Positions 5,146 to 5,317 of a stretch of DNA of 5,317 nucleotides are shown here, one piece after another (position 1 is the stretch's first letter; each line of letters opens with the position of its first letter). The stretch is from Clostridia bacterium (GTDB taxonomy: Bacteria; Bacillota; Clostridia; Oscillospirales; Butyricicoccaceae), in assembly GCA_017396925.1 (NCBI GenBank), contig JAFQKM010000296.1:1-5317 (forward strand). Direction: 5' to 3'. Below the pieces are notes generated by a model. The model had not been told where the DNA came from and ran no database searches. It was given only the letters and a program-made list of their open reading frames with translations. A program made the position numbers and the translations under genes.

Positions 5146-5316
5146 TTACAGATTTGCAAAACCGAAGATGATGCCGATGACGGCCGAAGCCGCAATAAAG
5201 TAGATGGCATGGAGCTTCTTGGTCTGCTTGACCTTGTTGGTCAGGATCCACAGCAGGGCAGCCAGGATAATGGCCTTGATGTCGACGATCGAAGCCCACG
5301 CCTTGGCCTCCAGCGC
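5146..5316 (-). CDS. C-terminal 56 residues of a probable chromate-transporter-family (ChrA) membrane protein (5'-truncated by the window)
   Basis: The minus-strand frame entering at 5316 stays open and stops at TAA (5146-5148). The start is outside the window. The translation contains two hydrophobic segments, VDIKAIILAALLWILTN (residues ~11-27) and AIYFIAASAVIGIIFGFANL (37-56), separated by the basic stretch KVKQTKKLH. The order FDLKAI..., Lys-rich loop with KLHP-like motif, then a Gly-containing last helix ending at the stop is typical of the C-terminus of Clostridia chromate-transporter proteins of roughly 180-190 residues. These often occur as paired half-size genes, so a partner gene may lie to the right. 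The substrate cannot be deduced from this end; chromate is only the family name. The gene converges on the secreted-protein gene and shares its bidirectional terminator. Confidence 0.7.
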   Translation of the reverse strand, partial: ALEAKAWASIVDIKAIILAALLWILTNKVKQTKKLHAIYFIAASAVIGIIFGFANL

Positions 5317-5317
5317 A

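Noticed and set aside
5060..5299. A 79-codon minus-strand frame at the right end
   Set aside because: It passes through the bidirectional terminator and has no membrane or domain character. The neighbouring frame ending at 5146 gives a sensible membrane protein.

Overview
The window looks like chromosomal DNA from a fairly GC-rich member of the class Clostridia, probably an Oscillospiraceae/Ruminococcaceae gut-type anaerobe. This rests on clear Shine-Dalgarno sites, short intergenic gaps with strong intrinsic terminators, heavy use of C-ending codons in the metabolic genes, an Fe-S serine-dehydratase-type enzyme, and small secreted beta-rich proteins. The taxonomic call is an inference; no marker gene is present.

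Layout, left to right. (1) Positions 3-878 hold the 3' part of a plus-strand gene for a protein ending in a bacterial Ig-like domain; a strong terminator follows at 925-957. (2) A promoter (958-986) and good RBS lead into an L-asparaginase at 1039-2049, related to the E. coli AnsB group but with no signal peptide. (3) After a gap containing two overlapping hairpins, one a perfect 13-bp inverted repeat with no U-tract behind it, comes a 534-residue protein at 2181-3785. It is a fusion of the beta (SdaAB-like, with ACT-like region) and alpha (SdaAA-like, [4Fe-4S]) parts of L-serine dehydratase. It keeps the cluster cysteines but has lost several motifs usual in true serine dehydratases. A textbook terminator follows (3804-3840). 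(4) An AT-rich leader with near-identical 15-bp direct repeats precedes a two-gene unit: a single-pass membrane-anchored extracytoplasmic protein (3946-4434) and a small signal-peptide-bearing beta-rich protein (4479-5045). (5) A bidirectional terminator region (5053-5116) separates this from a convergent minus-strand gene whose last 56 codons (5146-5316) read as the C-terminus of a chromate-transporter-family protein.

The two central enzymes both belong to families that release ammonia from amino acids (Asn to Asp; Ser to pyruvate), so the middle block may serve amino-acid catabolism. The two-gene unit at 3946-5045 is the least understood part and looks like a cell-surface module. I see no tRNA, rRNA, CRISPR array, insertion sequence or phage gene. 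No intergenic stretch exceeds 300 bases.
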